Of a stretch of DNA of 51,724 bases, positions 21,084 to 29,713 are shown piece after piece. Position 1 is the first letter of the stretch; each line of letters opens with the position of its first letter. The position numbers were made by a program, and so were the translations under genes. The stretch comes from a candidate division WOR-1 bacterium RIFCSPHIGHO2_01_FULL_53_15 (GTDB lineage Bacteria > Margulisbacteria > WOR-1 > O2-12-FULL-45-9 > XYB2-FULL-48-7). The notes under the pieces are model-generated. The model saw only the letters and a program-made list of their open reading frames with translations. It did no database searches and had not been told where the DNA came from. The DNA lies in the NCBI GenBank assembly GCA_001772335.1, contig METM01000033.1, positions 1 through 51,724 of the forward strand, written 5' to 3'.

Positions 21084-21109
21084 TAGCACTCAAATGGAGA
21101 GAGTGCTAA
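21083..21109 (+). promoter_or_regulatory. CIRCE operator (HrcA binding site)
   Basis: TTAGCACTC - 9 bases - GAGTGCTAA, a perfect match to the CIRCE consensus. It overlaps the end of the -10 box and runs to one base before the hrcA ATG. HrcA bound here blocks transcription; the system is relieved by heat via GroEL in known bacteria. Confidence 0.97.
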
Positions 21110-21110
21110 C

Positions 21111-21851
21111 ATGACGAGAACCATTGAGCTCGACGAGAGGAAAAAGCGGGTCCTGGAAGCGATCGCCCGGGATTATCTGCACACGGCGGAGCCGGTCGGC
21201 TCGCGCACGATCTGGCGCAGCTACATGCCCGAGCTCTCCCCCGCCTCCATCCGCAACGAGATGGCCGATCTCGAAGCGCTGGGGCTGATCACCCAGCCGC
21301 ACACCTCGGCCGGGCGGGTCCCGACCGACCTCGGCTACCGATATTACGTCGATCACCTGATGAAGTCGCGCCAGCTGACGGTTAAAGAAGAGGATGTCAT
21401 AAACGCGGGGCTGAAAACCGTGCGCAACGACGTCGAAGACGCCCTGCACCAGACGCTCAAGATACTCTCCCATCTTTTAGAATATGCTTCCGTCGTCGCG
21501 ACCCTGGATAACAAGACGCGCGTCTATTCATCCGGGTTTGCCCACATGCTCAAACAGCCGGAGTTCGCCGACATGAATTACACCCGTCAGGTGATGGAGG
21601 TCGTCGAAGAAGAGGACCTGATGGCCGAGATGGTCAAGGAATACACGACCGAAAAAGGGGTGACGATCCGGATCGGCTCGGAGAACAAGTTCAAAGAGGT
21701 CAAAAACTGCAGTGTCGTCATGAGCTCGTACGAAGTGAAGAACAAGTCCACTGGCGGCCTGGGGGTCATCGGCCCGACCCGCATGAGCTACGCCCGCGTG
21801 GCCAATATTCTTGAGAGTCTTTCCCGGCGCCTGGATAATTTGTTCGAATAA
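21111..21851 (+). CDS. hrcA: Heat-inducible repressor HrcA, short form
   Basis: 246 residues, about 90-100 shorter than the usual 340. The N-terminal winged helix (residues 1-75) is intact with SPASIRNEMADLEALGLI and SAGRVPTDLGYRYYVD. The C-terminus has the family motifs PEF, GVTIRIGSEN, CSVVMSSY and GVIGPTRMSY. The middle inserted dimerisation domain is missing: after VVATLDNKTR the chain goes straight to the SSGFAHMLKQPEF segment. There is no frameshift, so this is a compact variant and not a wreck. It is the first gene of its operon, directly behind CIRCE, so it is autoregulated. No Shine-Dalgarno is possible because CIRCE occupies that place. Confidence 0.93.
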   Translation: MTRTIELDERKKRVLEAIARDYLHTAEPVGSRTIWRSYMPELSPASIRNEMADLEALGLITQPHTSAGRVPTDLGYRYYVDHLMKSRQLTVKEEDVINAGLKTVRNDVEDALHQTLKILSHLLEYASVVATLDNKTRVYSSGFAHMLKQPEFADMNYTRQVMEVVEEEDLMAEMVKEYTTEKGVTIRIGSENKFKEVKNCSVVMSSYEVKNKSTGGLGVIGPTRMSYARVANILESLSRRLDNLFE

Positions 21852-21857
21852 TAGATC

Positions 21858-22376
21858 ATGAGCGAAGAACTGGAAGAAGTAAAAAAAGAACTGCCGCCCG
21901 AGAAAAGCGAAACCGAGCTATTAAAAGAAGGGCTCGAGGAGACAAAAAACCGGTATCTGCGCGCCCTGGCCGACTTCGATAATTATAAAAAACGCGCGCA
22001 GATCGAGCGCGAGCAGTTCGTCCAGTTCGCCAATGAATCATTGATCACTGACATCCTCCCCATTCTGGACGGCTTTGGCCGCGCCATGGAGGCCGCCAAA
22101 AAGATCAAAGCCGGCGAAGAAATGATGAAGGGGCTCGCGCTTATCAAAAAACAGCTCGAAGATGTATTAATGAAACACGGCATTCTGGAGATCGAGGCGC
22201 TGGGCATGCCCTACGACCCGAACATCCACGAAGCGATATTACAAAAAGAACACGCTGGCCCGGAAGGCGTCATCATCGAGGAAATGCAGAAGGGCTACAC
22301 TCTGCACGGCCGCGTGATCCGGCCTTCCATGGTCATTGTCAGCCTGCCTGCCGGTCAGACAGGCAAGAATAAATAG
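21858..22376 (+). CDS. grpE: GrpE nucleotide exchange factor
   Basis: 172 residues, the ADP-release partner of DnaK in the cytosol. A charged coiled coil at residues 1-60 ([25 protein letters not shown]) is followed by the beta domain with [37 protein letters not shown], the GrpE signature. The tail [10 protein letters not shown] is encoded by a short palindromic repeat (CCTGCCTGCCGG...). Six bases follow the hrcA stop. Its own stop TAG overlaps the AGGAGG ribosome site of dnaK. The sequence GGCAAGAATAAA occurs twice around that junction. Confidence 0.96.
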   Translation: MSEELEEVKKELPPEKSETELLKEGLEETKNRYLRALADFDNYKKRAQIEREQFVQFANESLITDILPILDGFGRAMEAAKKIKAGEEMMKGLALIKKQLEDVLMKHGILEIEALGMPYDPNIHEAILQKEHAGPEGVIIEEMQKGYTLHGRVIRPSMVIVSLPAGQTGKNK

Positions 22377-22390
22377 GAGGCAAGAATAAA

Positions 22391-24283
22391 ATGGCTCAAG
22401 AGAAAATAATCGGAATAGATCTCGGGACGACGAACAGTTGCGTGGCGGTCATGATGGGCGGGGAGCCAGCCGTCATCGCCAGCGCGGAAGGCGGGCGCAC
22501 CACCCCATCGGTCGTCTCGTTCATGAAGGACGGCTCGCGCGTCGTCGGCCAGGTCGCCAAGCGGCAGGCCATCACCAACCCTGAGCACACCGTCGCCTCG
22601 ATCAAGCGCTTTATGGGCAGACGCTTCGATGAGATCGGCGCGGAGCTGAAATATGTCGCCTACAAGGTCGTACAGGGGGGCAAGAACGAGGCAAAGGTTA
22701 GGATCGAGGAAAAAGATTATACCCCGCCCGAGATCTCAGCCATGATCCTGCAGAAAATGAAACAGTCGGCGGAGGAATTCCTCGGCGAGCCGGTCAAGAA
22801 AGCGGTCATCACCGTCCCCGCCTATTTTAATGACAGCCAGCGACAAGCGACCAAAGACGCCGGCGCGATCGCCGGGCTTGAGGTCGTGCGCATCATCAAC
22901 GAGCCGACCGCCGCGTCGCTCGCCTACGGACTCGACAAGAAAAAGAACGAAAAGATCGCGGTCTATGACCTGGGCGGCGGCACGTTCGACATCTCGATTC
23001 TGGAGATCGGCGAAGGGGTCTTCGAGGTCAAATCGACCAATGGCGACACGCACCTGGGCGGCGACGATTTTGACCAGCACATAATGCAGTGGCTGCTCGA
23101 CGAATTCAAAAAAGATCAGGGTATGGATATCTCCCATGACCGGATGGCTGTTCAGCGGCTGAAAGAAGCGGCCGAAAAAGCCAAGATCGAGCTCTCAACC
23201 ACGGCCGAAACGGAAATAAATTTGCCGTTCATCACCGCCGACCAGACCGGACCCAAACATCTTGTTTTAAAACTCACACGCGCCAAACTCGAACAGCTTG
23301 TGGCCGACCTGGTCGAGCGCGCGATTGGCCCCTGCCGCCAGGCCCTCTCCGACGCCGGCCTCAACCCCAACCAGATCGATGAAGTGATCCTTGTCGGCGG
23401 GCAGACCCGCATGCCGAAAGTACAGGAGGCGGTCAAAAGTTTCTTCGGCAAAGAACCGCACAAAGGAGTTAATCCTGACGAAGTCGTGGCGGTCGGCGCC
23501 GCAATCCAGGGCGGTGTCTTAGCCGGTGAAGTCAAAGAAATGGTCTTGCTCGACGTCACCCCGCTGACACTGGGGATCGAAACTCTCGGCTCTGTCATGA
23601 CGCCGCTGATCGAGAGAAACACGACCATCCCGACTTCCAAGAGCCAAGTCTTTTCGACCGCGGCCGACGGACAGACCTCTGTTGAAGTCCATGTCCTGCA
23701 GGGTGAGCGCCCAATGGCGGCCGATAACCGCACGCTCGGCCGCTTCCACCTCGACGGCATTCCGCCGGCGCCGCGCGGCATCCCGCAGGTCGAAGTAACT
23801 TTTGATATCGACGCCAACGGCATCTTAAACGTCAAGGCCAAGGATAAAGGCACAAGTAAGGAGCAGAAGATCACGATCACCGCTTCATCCGGTCTCTCCA
23901 AAGAAGAGATCGAAAAGATGAAGAAAGCAGCCGAAGCCAATGAGGCCGACGACAAGAAACGGAAAGAAGAAGCCGAGCTCAAGAACCAGGCCGACGCCAT
24001 GTCCTACGCCGCCGAAAAGACGCTGAAAGAATCGGCTGATAAGATCGACGCCCAGACCAAAGAGAAAGTCGAGAAAGCGATTGCCGAGGTGAGAAAAGCG
24101 CTCGAAACAAAAGAGAGCGCGCAGATCAAAACGGCGCTCGACGCGCTCCAGAAAGAGGTTTATGAGATGTCGGCCAAGATCTATGAAGAGGCCGGCCCCA
24201 CTCCGCCGCCGGCCGGCGAAGCCCCGAAAGAAGAGACGGGCAAGACCGTTGACGCCGAATACGAAGTTAAAGAAGAAAAATAA
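22391..24283 (+). CDS. dnaK: Hsp70 chaperone DnaK
   Basis: 630 residues. ATP-dependent chaperone that cycles with DnaJ and GrpE. The actin-like ATPase opens with [14 protein letters not shown], followed by [29 protein letters not shown] and [16 protein letters not shown]. The substrate domain shows the [21 protein letters not shown] region, and there is a charged helical lid and a disordered tail ending in [17 protein letters not shown] lies 8-9 nt before the ATG. It is in the middle of the CIRCE operon. The many antisense frames are shadows. Confidence 0.99.
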   Translation: MAQEKIIGIDLGTTNSCVAVMMGGEPAVIASAEGGRTTPSVVSFMKDGSRVVGQVAKRQAITNPEHTVASIKRFMGRRFDEIGAELKYVAYKVVQGGKNEAKVRIEEKDYTPPEISAMILQKMKQSAEEFLGEPVKKAVITVPAYFNDSQRQATKDAGAIAGLEVVRIINEPTAASLAYGLDKKKNEKIAVYDLGGGTFDISILEIGEGVFEVKSTNGDTHLGGDDFDQHIMQWLLDEFKKDQGMDISHDRMAVQRLKEAAEKAKIELSTTAETEINLPFITADQTGPKHLVLKLTRAKLEQLVADLVERAIGPCRQALSDAGLNPNQIDEVILVGGQTRMPKVQEAVKSFFGKEPHKGVNPDEVVAVGAAIQGGVLAGEVKEMVLLDVTPLTLGIETLGSVMTPLIERNTTIPTSKSQVFSTAADGQTSVEVHVLQGERPMAADNRTLGRFHLDGIPPAPRGIPQVEVTFDIDANGILNVKAKDKGTSKEQKITITASSGLSKEEIEKMKKAAEANEADDKKRKEEAELKNQADAMSYAAEKTLKESADKIDAQTKEKVEKAIAEVRKALETKESAQIKTALDALQKEVYEMSAKIYEEAGPTPPPAGEAPKEETGKTVDAEYEVKEEK

Positions 24284-24286
24284 TTA

Positions 24287-25351
24287 ATGGCCCGCGATTA
24301 CTATGAAACACTCGGCGTCAACAAAAGCGCTTCGCAGGATGAGATAAAGCGCGCCTACCGCAATCTCGCCCGCAAATATCACCCCGATGTGAACAAAGAA
24401 GCCGGCTCGACCGAAAAGTTCAAGGAGATCAACGAGGCCTATCAGGTCTTATCCGACCCCAACAAACGCTCACAGTACGACTACTACGGCGAAGCCGGGA
24501 CGGCCGGAGCCGGCGGCTTCGAAGGGTTTGGCGGCGAGGGCTTCCGCGGCTTCGAAGGTTTCGGCGATTTCGGCGATCTATTTGATGCTTTCTTCGGCCA
24601 GCGCGGCGGCGGCCGGCGCTCCGGTCCGGCGCGCGGCGACGACCTGCGCTACGACCTGCGCGTGACGCTCGAAGAAGCCGCCAAAGGGAGAGAAAAGGAA
24701 CTTGAGGTCGCCCATTTTGCCGCCTGCGGGACCTGCAAAGGGACCGGCGCCAAACCAGGCGCTTCATCAGTGAAATGCGCGACCTGCGGCGGCAACGGCC
24801 AGGTGCGGCGCACACAGCGCACGATACTCGGCAATATCGCTCAGGTCGTCACCTGCCCGGCCTGCCATGGAGCGGGCGAGACGATCAAATCGCCCTGCCC
24901 GACCTGCGGCGGCAGCGGGCTGGAAAAGAAAAAGCACAAGGTCAAGCTCAAAGTGCCGGCCGGCATTGATTCGGGTTACCGCCTGCGCGTCCCCGGCGCC
25001 GGCAACGCCGGCAGCCGCGGCGGCCAGCCGGGCGATCTCTATGTCTTCATCACGGTCGAGCGCCACCCGCTCTTCAATCGCGACGGCGCCAATCTTTATT
25101 TCCGGACGAGCATCTCTTTTCTGCAGGCAATCTTAGGTGATGAGATCAAAGTACCGACACTCGAAGGCGAAGCGACATTGAAAATCCCGGCCGGGACACA
25201 GCCAAATACGAATTTTAAACTTAAAGATAGAGGGCTCCCCCATCTGGGCAAGCGCGAAAAAGGCGACCTCTATTGTCTAGTCGAAGTGACTATACCCTCG
25301 AAGATCTCGAAAGAACAGGAAGAACTGCTCCGCAAATTAAAAAATGCCTAG
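24287..25351 (+). CDS. dnaJ: Hsp40 co-chaperone DnaJ
   Basis: 354 residues. It stimulates DnaK ATP hydrolysis and delivers substrates. The J domain at residues 1-70 contains the HPD triad (KYHPDVNK). A Gly/Phe-rich linker follows at 75-120, then four zinc-binding CxxCxGxG modules ([38 protein letters not shown]) and two beta-barrel C-terminal domains. It starts 3 nt after the dnaK stop. It overlaps rsmE by 8 bp. Confidence 0.99.
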   Translation: MARDYYETLGVNKSASQDEIKRAYRNLARKYHPDVNKEAGSTEKFKEINEAYQVLSDPNKRSQYDYYGEAGTAGAGGFEGFGGEGFRGFEGFGDFGDLFDAFFGQRGGGRRSGPARGDDLRYDLRVTLEEAAKGREKELEVAHFAACGTCKGTGAKPGASSVKCATCGGNGQVRRTQRTILGNIAQVVTCPACHGAGETIKSPCPTCGGSGLEKKKHKVKLKVPAGIDSGYRLRVPGAGNAGSRGGQPGDLYVFITVERHPLFNRDGANLYFRTSISFLQAILGDEIKVPTLEGEATLKIPAGTQPNTNFKLKDRGLPHLGKREKGDLYCLVEVTIPSKISKEQEELLRKLKNA

Positions 25352-26039
25352 ATTTTTTGTCCCGGGAGAGCAATTCCCCGCGATCGCCGGAGCCGATGCC
25401 CATCAGATACGCAACGTTCTCCGCATGAAGATCGGCGACGAGGTCGAATTACTTGACGGTTCCGGTAAAATTTACTCGGCCAAGATCGTGAGGATCGGCA
25501 AAGATAAAGTTGAGACTGAGATAGTTTCCGAAAAGCTTGAAGAGAGCGAGCCGAGAATTAAAATCACCCTCGCGCAGGCCCTGCCCAAAGGGCAAAAGAT
25601 GGATTTTATCATTGAAAAAGCGGTTGAGCTCGGCGCCAGCAAGATCATCCCGCTGACGACCGAAAGAACTATCGCGAAAAATGCCAAACCCGAACGCTGG
25701 CAAAAGCTCGCCAAAGAAGCCGCCGAACAATCAGGCCGCGCCCTCATCCCCGAGGTTTCCCCTCTGACGCGCTTCGAAGAAGTGTTGAAAATGAGAAATC
25801 AATTCAATTTGGCTCTCATTCCCTGGGAATTAGAAAGGGAAATGACATTGAAATCAGCCCTCGTCCATCGTCCTTCGTCCATCCTGGTCCTAATCGGTCC
25901 GGAGGGCGGATTCTCACATAACGAGATCACCCTTGCGAAAGAAGGGGGCTTTATTTCGGTGAGCCTGGGCAGGAGTATCCTTCGCGCTGAGACGGCGGGG
26001 CTGGCGGTTTTATCAGCAATTATGTACGAGTTGGAATAA
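25344..26039 (+). CDS. rsmE: 16S rRNA (uracil1498-N3)-methyltransferase RsmE
   Basis: 231 residues, SPOUT-class methyltransferase acting on U1498 of 16S rRNA with SAM. PUA-like N-terminus ([29 protein letters not shown]), then the knotted domain with [34 protein letters not shown] and [20 protein letters not shown], all family signatures. The stretch [10 protein letters not shown] before LIGPEGG is encoded by a small tandem repeat (CGTCCATCGTCCTTCGTCCAT). It overlaps dnaJ by 8 bp; rsmE after dnaJ is a common order. Confidence 0.95.
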   Translation: MPRFFVPGEQFPAIAGADAHQIRNVLRMKIGDEVELLDGSGKIYSAKIVRIGKDKVETEIVSEKLEESEPRIKITLAQALPKGQKMDFIIEKAVELGASKIIPLTTERTIAKNAKPERWQKLAKEAAEQSGRALIPEVSPLTRFEEVLKMRNQFNLALIPWELEREMTLKSALVHRPSSILVLIGPEGGFSHNEITLAKEGGFISVSLGRSILRAETAGLAVLSAIMYELE

Positions 26040-26046
26040 GGAGCGC

Positions 26047-26661
26047 ATGTTTATAACTTTTATTTCCTGGTTTTTCTGGCTCCTCAACCTGCTAATCTGC
26101 TCAACCCTTAGCTATAAGATTTTAAATGAGCCGAAGGGTCAGGCGCTCTTTGCGGTCTGGCACGGAAAAAGCTTCCCCCTTTTTTATTGGGCCAGACATC
26201 GAAAACTCTGCCTCTTCCCGGTCGAAACCTGGCGCGGAGACGTGATCGCCTATCTGGCCAAAAAGTACGGGCATAAAACGGTGCGGTTTTTGGAAAAAGG
26301 AACGCCGTTAGAAAGAAGCAAAAATCTCGAAAAACTCATTCAGATCGTCGCCAACGGTTATGGTGCCGCCGTGGCCGTTGATGGTCCGCCCAGGCCGCTG
26401 ATTTATCATACGGCCAGGCCCGGCATCCTTTACCTCTCGCAGAAAACCGGCGTGCCCGTTGTCCCTGCCGGAATAAAAATGAAAAGAAAAATTGCTCTTT
26501 TCTGGAGATGGGATCGCTATGAAATCCCTCTGCCCTGGTCCGAAGTGGAAATCAATTTTGGAAGACCCTTTGTCGCCGGCGAAAAAACTACGACTCGAGA
26601 GCTCGAAGAACTGCTTCTTCTGCTCGGCGGGGAATCGCAAAGTGCGGCAGGTCAACCTTAA
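26047..26661 (+). CDS. DUF374 lysophospholipid acyltransferase-like protein
   Basis: 204 residues with an N-terminal membrane anchor (FITFISWFFWLLNLLICSTL). It has the LPLAT core of the DUF374 group: AVWHGKSFPL (catalytic-type His with an aromatic neighbour), then VDGPPRPLIYHTARPGILYLSQKTGVPVVPAG, and FGRPF near the end. The family is linked to acyl transfer in outer-membrane lipid synthesis, often beside kdtA in other genomes; the exact substrate is unknown. AAGGAG lies just before the ATG. It is the last gene of the hrcA operon, 7 nt after rsmE. Its last 74 bases overlap the convergent hydrolase gene. Confidence 0.85.
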   Translation: MFITFISWFFWLLNLLICSTLSYKILNEPKGQALFAVWHGKSFPLFYWARHRKLCLFPVETWRGDVIAYLAKKYGHKTVRFLEKGTPLERSKNLEKLIQIVANGYGAAVAVDGPPRPLIYHTARPGILYLSQKTGVPVVPAGIKMKRKIALFWRWDRYEIPLPWSEVEINFGRPFVAGEKTTTRELEELLLLLGGESQSAAGQP

Positions 26662-27349
26662 GTTCAGAGTAGTTAAGTCCGGAGAAATTGGGAACGCTTT
26701 TCAATGATAACCTCTGACTGCTGATCGGCACCGCCCCGTCCCCGCCTTCCCGGAAAAGAAAAAGGTTAACCAGACGATGAGGTAAGCCATTAGTATCGCT
26801 CAAGATTGCAATATACTTGATGTCAGTTGGCAGTTTTTGCGTATTTAACTCCTTAAGGAATTTTGAGTTCGGTTGCATTGACCAACCCGCGGGTGAGAGG
26901 AGCAATACCCCGCGAAGGTAAGCTACTGCTTCCCAGGCCAAACCTATTAAAGTCAACATCAAAGGCCAAATCCGAGATGCCAGCCATGACCCTAAAAGAC
27001 CAACCGCAATTAACTCCATCGGAAACCAATTAAAAGATAGAGCTATGCTTCCCTGATTGGGCGCGCTCAGTAAAATTAATTTCTCAACCCGATGGCTTGT
27101 AAAATTGTCCGCTAAATATCTCCTTGCCACCAATCCCCCCATGGAATGACAGACCAGGATCACTTTATCTTTTCCTTCAATTCTTAAAACACGATCAATT
27201 TCAGATTTCAATTCGGGAACCTGATTTTGAGGATGAGCAAAACGATTGGAAAATGAAAGGAAATACGAAATCCTTCCCGGAATAGCGACTTTTTTCCAGA
27301 TATTCCCCGTGGCGCCGATGCCGTGAACAAAAAGAACAGGATTTTCCAC
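26588..27349 (-). CDS. Alpha/beta hydrolase (lipase/esterase-like)
   Basis: 253 residues from a GTG at 27349. Oxyanion motif VLFVHGIGATG opens the chain, the nucleophile elbow is CHSMGG (Ser near residue 70), and likely catalytic Asp (GGDGAVP) and His (LPHFAIP) lie near the C-terminus. The layout fits lipase or palmitoyl-thioesterase-like enzymes acting on lipids or acyl chains. A hydrophobic segment near residues 115-155 could be a lid or membrane contact. No signal peptide. An extended -10 (TGTTATAAT) stands 9 nt before the GTG, so the mRNA is probably almost leaderless. It is AT-richer than its neighbours. The 3' end overlaps the acyltransferase gene on the other strand. Confidence 0.85.
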   Translation of the reverse strand: MENPVLFVHGIGATGNIWKKVAIPGRISYFLSFSNRFAHPQNQVPELKSEIDRVLRIEGKDKVILVCHSMGGLVARRYLADNFTSHRVEKLILLSAPNQGSIALSFNWFPMELIAVGLLGSWLASRIWPLMLTLIGLAWEAVAYLRGVLLLSPAGWSMQPNSKFLKELNTQKLPTDIKYIAILSDTNGLPHRLVNLFLFREGGDGAVPISSQRLSLKSVPNFSGLNYSELKVDLPHFAIPRRAEEAVLRALES

Positions 27350-27574
27350 TGCGCTTCAATTATAACACGATAAATGTTAAGATAATTATATGCACGGGTT
27401 CAATAAGCAAGTGCAACGCTTTGGGTATAATGAGAGTAAGGGGGACAAAGCGTTATGGGAGAAAAATATTGGTGACAATTCGTGACAGAAAATTCGTGAT
27501 GCCAAAAGAGACGGGGACCCGCCCCGTTTAAAGTATCCATGTTTTCTTTAAAAAGGAAATAGGTCCCCGTTCTT
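27350..27574. other. Intergenic region with two inverted repeats, no gene seen
   Basis: Holds the hydrolase promoter at 27359-27367. A perfect 9-bp inverted repeat (AACGCTTTG / CAAAGCGTT, 27415-27454) brackets a plus-strand TATAAT at 27426. A second pair, ACGGGGACC and GGTCCCCGT, lies at about 27512-27570. A ribosome-like AGGGGG precedes ATG 27455, but the frame stops after six codons. It may be the remains of a mobile gene or of a small regulator. Confidence 0.4.
27359..27367 (-). promoter_or_regulatory. Extended -10 promoter of the hydrolase gene
   Basis: TGTTATAAT on the minus strand, with 9 nt to the GTG start. The -35 is poor. There is no Shine-Dalgarno. Confidence 0.6.
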
Positions 27575-28387
27575 TTATAACATCAAACCCTGCGTCACAG
27601 ACAGAGAGAGCCCCTTCGAGCTTACAGTTTGGGATCTGATGATGGAATAACCGAGCGCGACGCCGGTCTTCCCCAGACCCAACCCGAGGTCGAAGTTGGC
27701 GCCGAATGAAACATCGCCGCCAACATTACCAACCTTGTCGGTAGTTGTGCCGCTGCCGTAAACCACGTAGTTGACTCCGCCGCTGAGATAGGTTTCAAGC
27801 CCTCCCATCATGTCGGCCGGCAGCGTTATGACACCGCCCGCGCGAACCGGGATGGCCCTTAACCCGCCGCCTCCGTAGAAACCACCGAGACCAACAGTGT
27901 ACTTGACGGCATTGGCTGATAAGCCAACTATCGGGCCGAGCCCGACAAAGTCATCAAGTATCAGGTCGCTCGACAGTCCGATCGAACCGGAAAGTGAGCC
28001 TTTGCCGGTGCTGACATACGAACCTGTCCAGGCGGTGTTGATCCCCAATCCGAACAACGCAGCTGCTGGCGCCGCTGAAACGGCTCTGGGAGCCGACGGC
28101 GGGACCGGAGCGAACGGAGCTGGCGGAGGAGCTGGCGGTGTCGGCGCGGCTTCCATCGAAGCTTTCAGCTTGTCCCAGCGGGCCAAGGTTCCCTGCTTTT
28201 CTTTCTGCAGCTGAACCATTTTGGCTTTCTGGCCTGCCTTACGGGCTTTGATGATCTTGGCATCAACAACCTTCAGATAGGCCCTGACCGCATCCCGTTC
28301 CTCTTCCAAGGTCCGGGCGGAAACAACGCTGCCCACGAGAGAGAGCACGAACGCCGTAACCACAAAAATCGCTAACATTTTCTTCAT
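27575..28387 (-). CDS. Envelope protein: signal peptide, coiled coil, proline linker, barrel-like domain
   Basis: 270 residues. Sec signal MKKMLAIFVVTAFVLSLVGSVVSA, then a charged helix (residues 25-78, RTLEEERDAVRAYLKVVDAKIIKARKA...) able to form a coiled coil. A Pro/Ala linker follows (80-108), then a Gly-rich region of alternating strands to the end (110-270), like an outer-membrane beta-barrel. A near-perfect Shine-Dalgarno (AAAGGAGGTG) lies 7-8 nt before the ATG, and a strong promoter lies upstream, so expression should be high. Related in layout and in barrel motifs to the neighbouring 28454-29281 gene. The function is unknown; a coiled coil that reaches into the periplasm and a barrel anchor would suit outer-membrane tethering. 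Confidence 0.75.
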   Translation of the reverse strand: MKKMLAIFVVTAFVLSLVGSVVSARTLEEERDAVRAYLKVVDAKIIKARKAGQKAKMVQLQKEKQGTLARWDKLKASMEAAPTPPAPPPAPFAPVPPSAPRAVSAAPAAALFGLGINTAWTGSYVSTGKGSLSGSIGLSSDLILDDFVGLGPIVGLSANAVKYTVGLGGFYGGGGLRAIPVRAGGVITLPADMMGGLETYLSGGVNYVVYGSGTTTDKVGNVGGDVSFGANFDLGLGLGKTGVALGYSIIRSQTVSSKGLSLSVTQGLML

Positions 28388-28415
28388 ATTATTTTCACCT
28401 CCTTTTGCCTTGAGA

Positions 28416-28443
28416 TTATAGCAGTCGCCCTCGATTTGTCAAG
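28416..28443 (-). promoter_or_regulatory. Strong promoter of the 270-residue envelope protein
   Basis: TTGACA (28438-28443), a 16-base spacer and TATAAT (28416-28421), with TGC before it to give an extended -10, on the minus strand. The predicted leader is about 22 nt and contains AAAGGAGGTG. Confidence 0.85.
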
Positions 28444-28453
28444 CTGGTATTTG

Positions 28454-29281
28454 CTATAAATCCAGCGGCGCACGGTAGCCGACCAAAACGGTCACGCCCC
28501 GGTTTGAGGGAGAAAAACCGGTGCGCAGAAGGCCGTAGCCTAATTCGCCGAAAACTATCCCGCCGAAGCCGGTGCTCTCGACGCCGTAAAAGATCTCGCC
28601 CCCGATCGTCCCCTGTTTTCGGCCCGACATCAAAGCGATATAGTTGAGGCCTGCCCCGACATAATTATCAACCCCGCTGAACCAGCCGGGAGGGAAATTA
28701 AAGATCGCGTCCGCGCAAACAGGGATATAACGCAGGTCGGCCGACGCTGACTGCAGATAGCCGCCGGCGGCGCGCAGACCGAGCGAAGCCGGGCCGAAAA
28801 CAATTCTGAGCGGCAGCCTGACCTCGCCCAGGACGCCGGTCGCGCCAGCGAAAAGCCCGGTGGAAACCCCGACCGCCAGATTATAAGTGATCTTTTTCTC
28901 TGCCGCGGCTTCGGCCGCTGCCTGAACCAGCGCTTCCTGCGTCGGCGCCGCCTCGGTCGTGGCCGGCTTGGTCAGGACGGCTTTGATGGGCGGTTTTTCC
29001 GGCTTTGGGTAAAGAATATTTTTGAGTTTTTTTATCCTGGCCTGATGCTCATTGATCCTGTCGGTGATATCAGTTCTTAATTGTTTTGACTGGGCGCTCT
29101 TCAATCTGTCTTTCAGGCGGTCGATCTCTTTTTCCAGGCGCACGATCTCGGCTTTGTGTTTTCTGATCTCCTGCAAGTCAAGCTTTGGCTGCGCCAAAGA
29201 CGGCATCAGCGCGAAATTCGCCATAAGGAAAAATGCCAATAAAAATTCAACGAAATAACGCGGGCGGTCTTTTAAAGCCAT
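28454..29281 (-). CDS. Envelope protein with coiled coil and barrel-like domain (paralog layout)
   Basis: 275 residues. N-terminal hydrophobic segment VEFLLAFFLMANFALMPSLAQ serves as signal or anchor. Residues 34-88 form a heptad-like coiled coil (EIRKHKAEIVRLEKEIDRLKDRLKSAQ...). A Pro/Ala/Thr linker follows to about 130, then a glycine/aromatic strand-rich domain ending in GVTVLVGYRAPLDL, like an outer-membrane barrel. The order of parts is the same as in the 27575-28387 gene, with similar strand motifs, so they are probably diverged duplicates. The ATG has no Shine-Dalgarno, but a good promoter ends 8 nt upstream. Function unknown. Confidence 0.72.
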   Translation of the reverse strand: MALKDRPRYFVEFLLAFFLMANFALMPSLAQPKLDLQEIRKHKAEIVRLEKEIDRLKDRLKSAQSKQLRTDITDRINEHQARIKKLKNILYPKPEKPPIKAVLTKPATTEAAPTQEALVQAAAEAAAEKKITYNLAVGVSTGLFAGATGVLGEVRLPLRIVFGPASLGLRAAGGYLQSASADLRYIPVCADAIFNFPPGWFSGVDNYVGAGLNYIALMSGRKQGTIGGEIFYGVESTGFGGIVFGELGYGLLRTGFSPSNRGVTVLVGYRAPLDL

Positions 29282-29289
29282 CGCCCGCT

Positions 29290-29318
29290 ATTCTAACATC
29301 ATGGGGAGGAGAATTCAA
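29290..29318 (-). promoter_or_regulatory. Promoter of the 275-residue envelope gene, leaderless
   Basis: TTGAAT (29313-29318), a 17-base spacer and TAGAAT (29290-29295) on the minus strand, then 8 nt to the ATG at 29281. Confidence 0.65.
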
Positions 29319-29326
29319 AGACTATC

Positions 29327-29713
29327 TTAAGGGCGTTTCAGCTCTTTTTCTTCTTCTTTTAGGCGGGCGGCCACGCGCTCGCGTTTTTCGGCCATCTTGT
29401 CGAGCTTATAGACAAAAAAGAGGACCTCGGCCACGAGGGTATACAGTTCCGGCGGGATCTCCGTGTCAAGTTCAATTTTGGCCAGCAATTTTGAAAGCTC
29501 GGGATCTTCGTAGAGCGGGATCTTGTTCTCTTCGGCGATGCGCAGTATTTCGTCGGCCACCGGGCCGCGGCCGGTCGCCAGGATGAGCGGCGCCTTATCG
29601 CGGTCGATGTCATAGCGCAGGGCGACCGCCGTCTTGCGCTCTGTCGGCGTCGTCTTCTCTTTTACTTCTTCGATCTCTTCTCCCGGCCCTTTAATTATTT
29701 CTTCAGCCATCAT
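29327..29713 (-). CDS. FlhB C-terminal-domain-like protein (YlqH/FlhX type)
   Basis: 128 residues. Residues 25-105 match the cytoplasmic domain of FlhB/YscU export-switch proteins: AVALRYDIDRDKAPLILATGRGPVADEILRIAEENKIPLYEDPELSKLL...IPPELYTLVAEVLFFVYKLD. The membrane part is absent, and the self-cleaving NPTH is replaced by PTERKT, so it cannot act as a normal switch. Free-standing relatives such as B. subtilis YlqH are known, and there too the partner gene encodes a FliK-like protein. It overlaps the FliK-like gene by 4 bp (ATGA). A charged helical tail follows. No other flagellar or type III secretion gene is in the window. Role unknown. Confidence 0.85.
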   Translation of the reverse strand: MMAEEIIKGPGEEIEEVKEKTTPTERKTAVALRYDIDRDKAPLILATGRGPVADEILRIAEENKIPLYEDPELSKLLAKIELDTEIPPELYTLVAEVLFFVYKLDKMAEKRERVAARLKEEEKELKRP

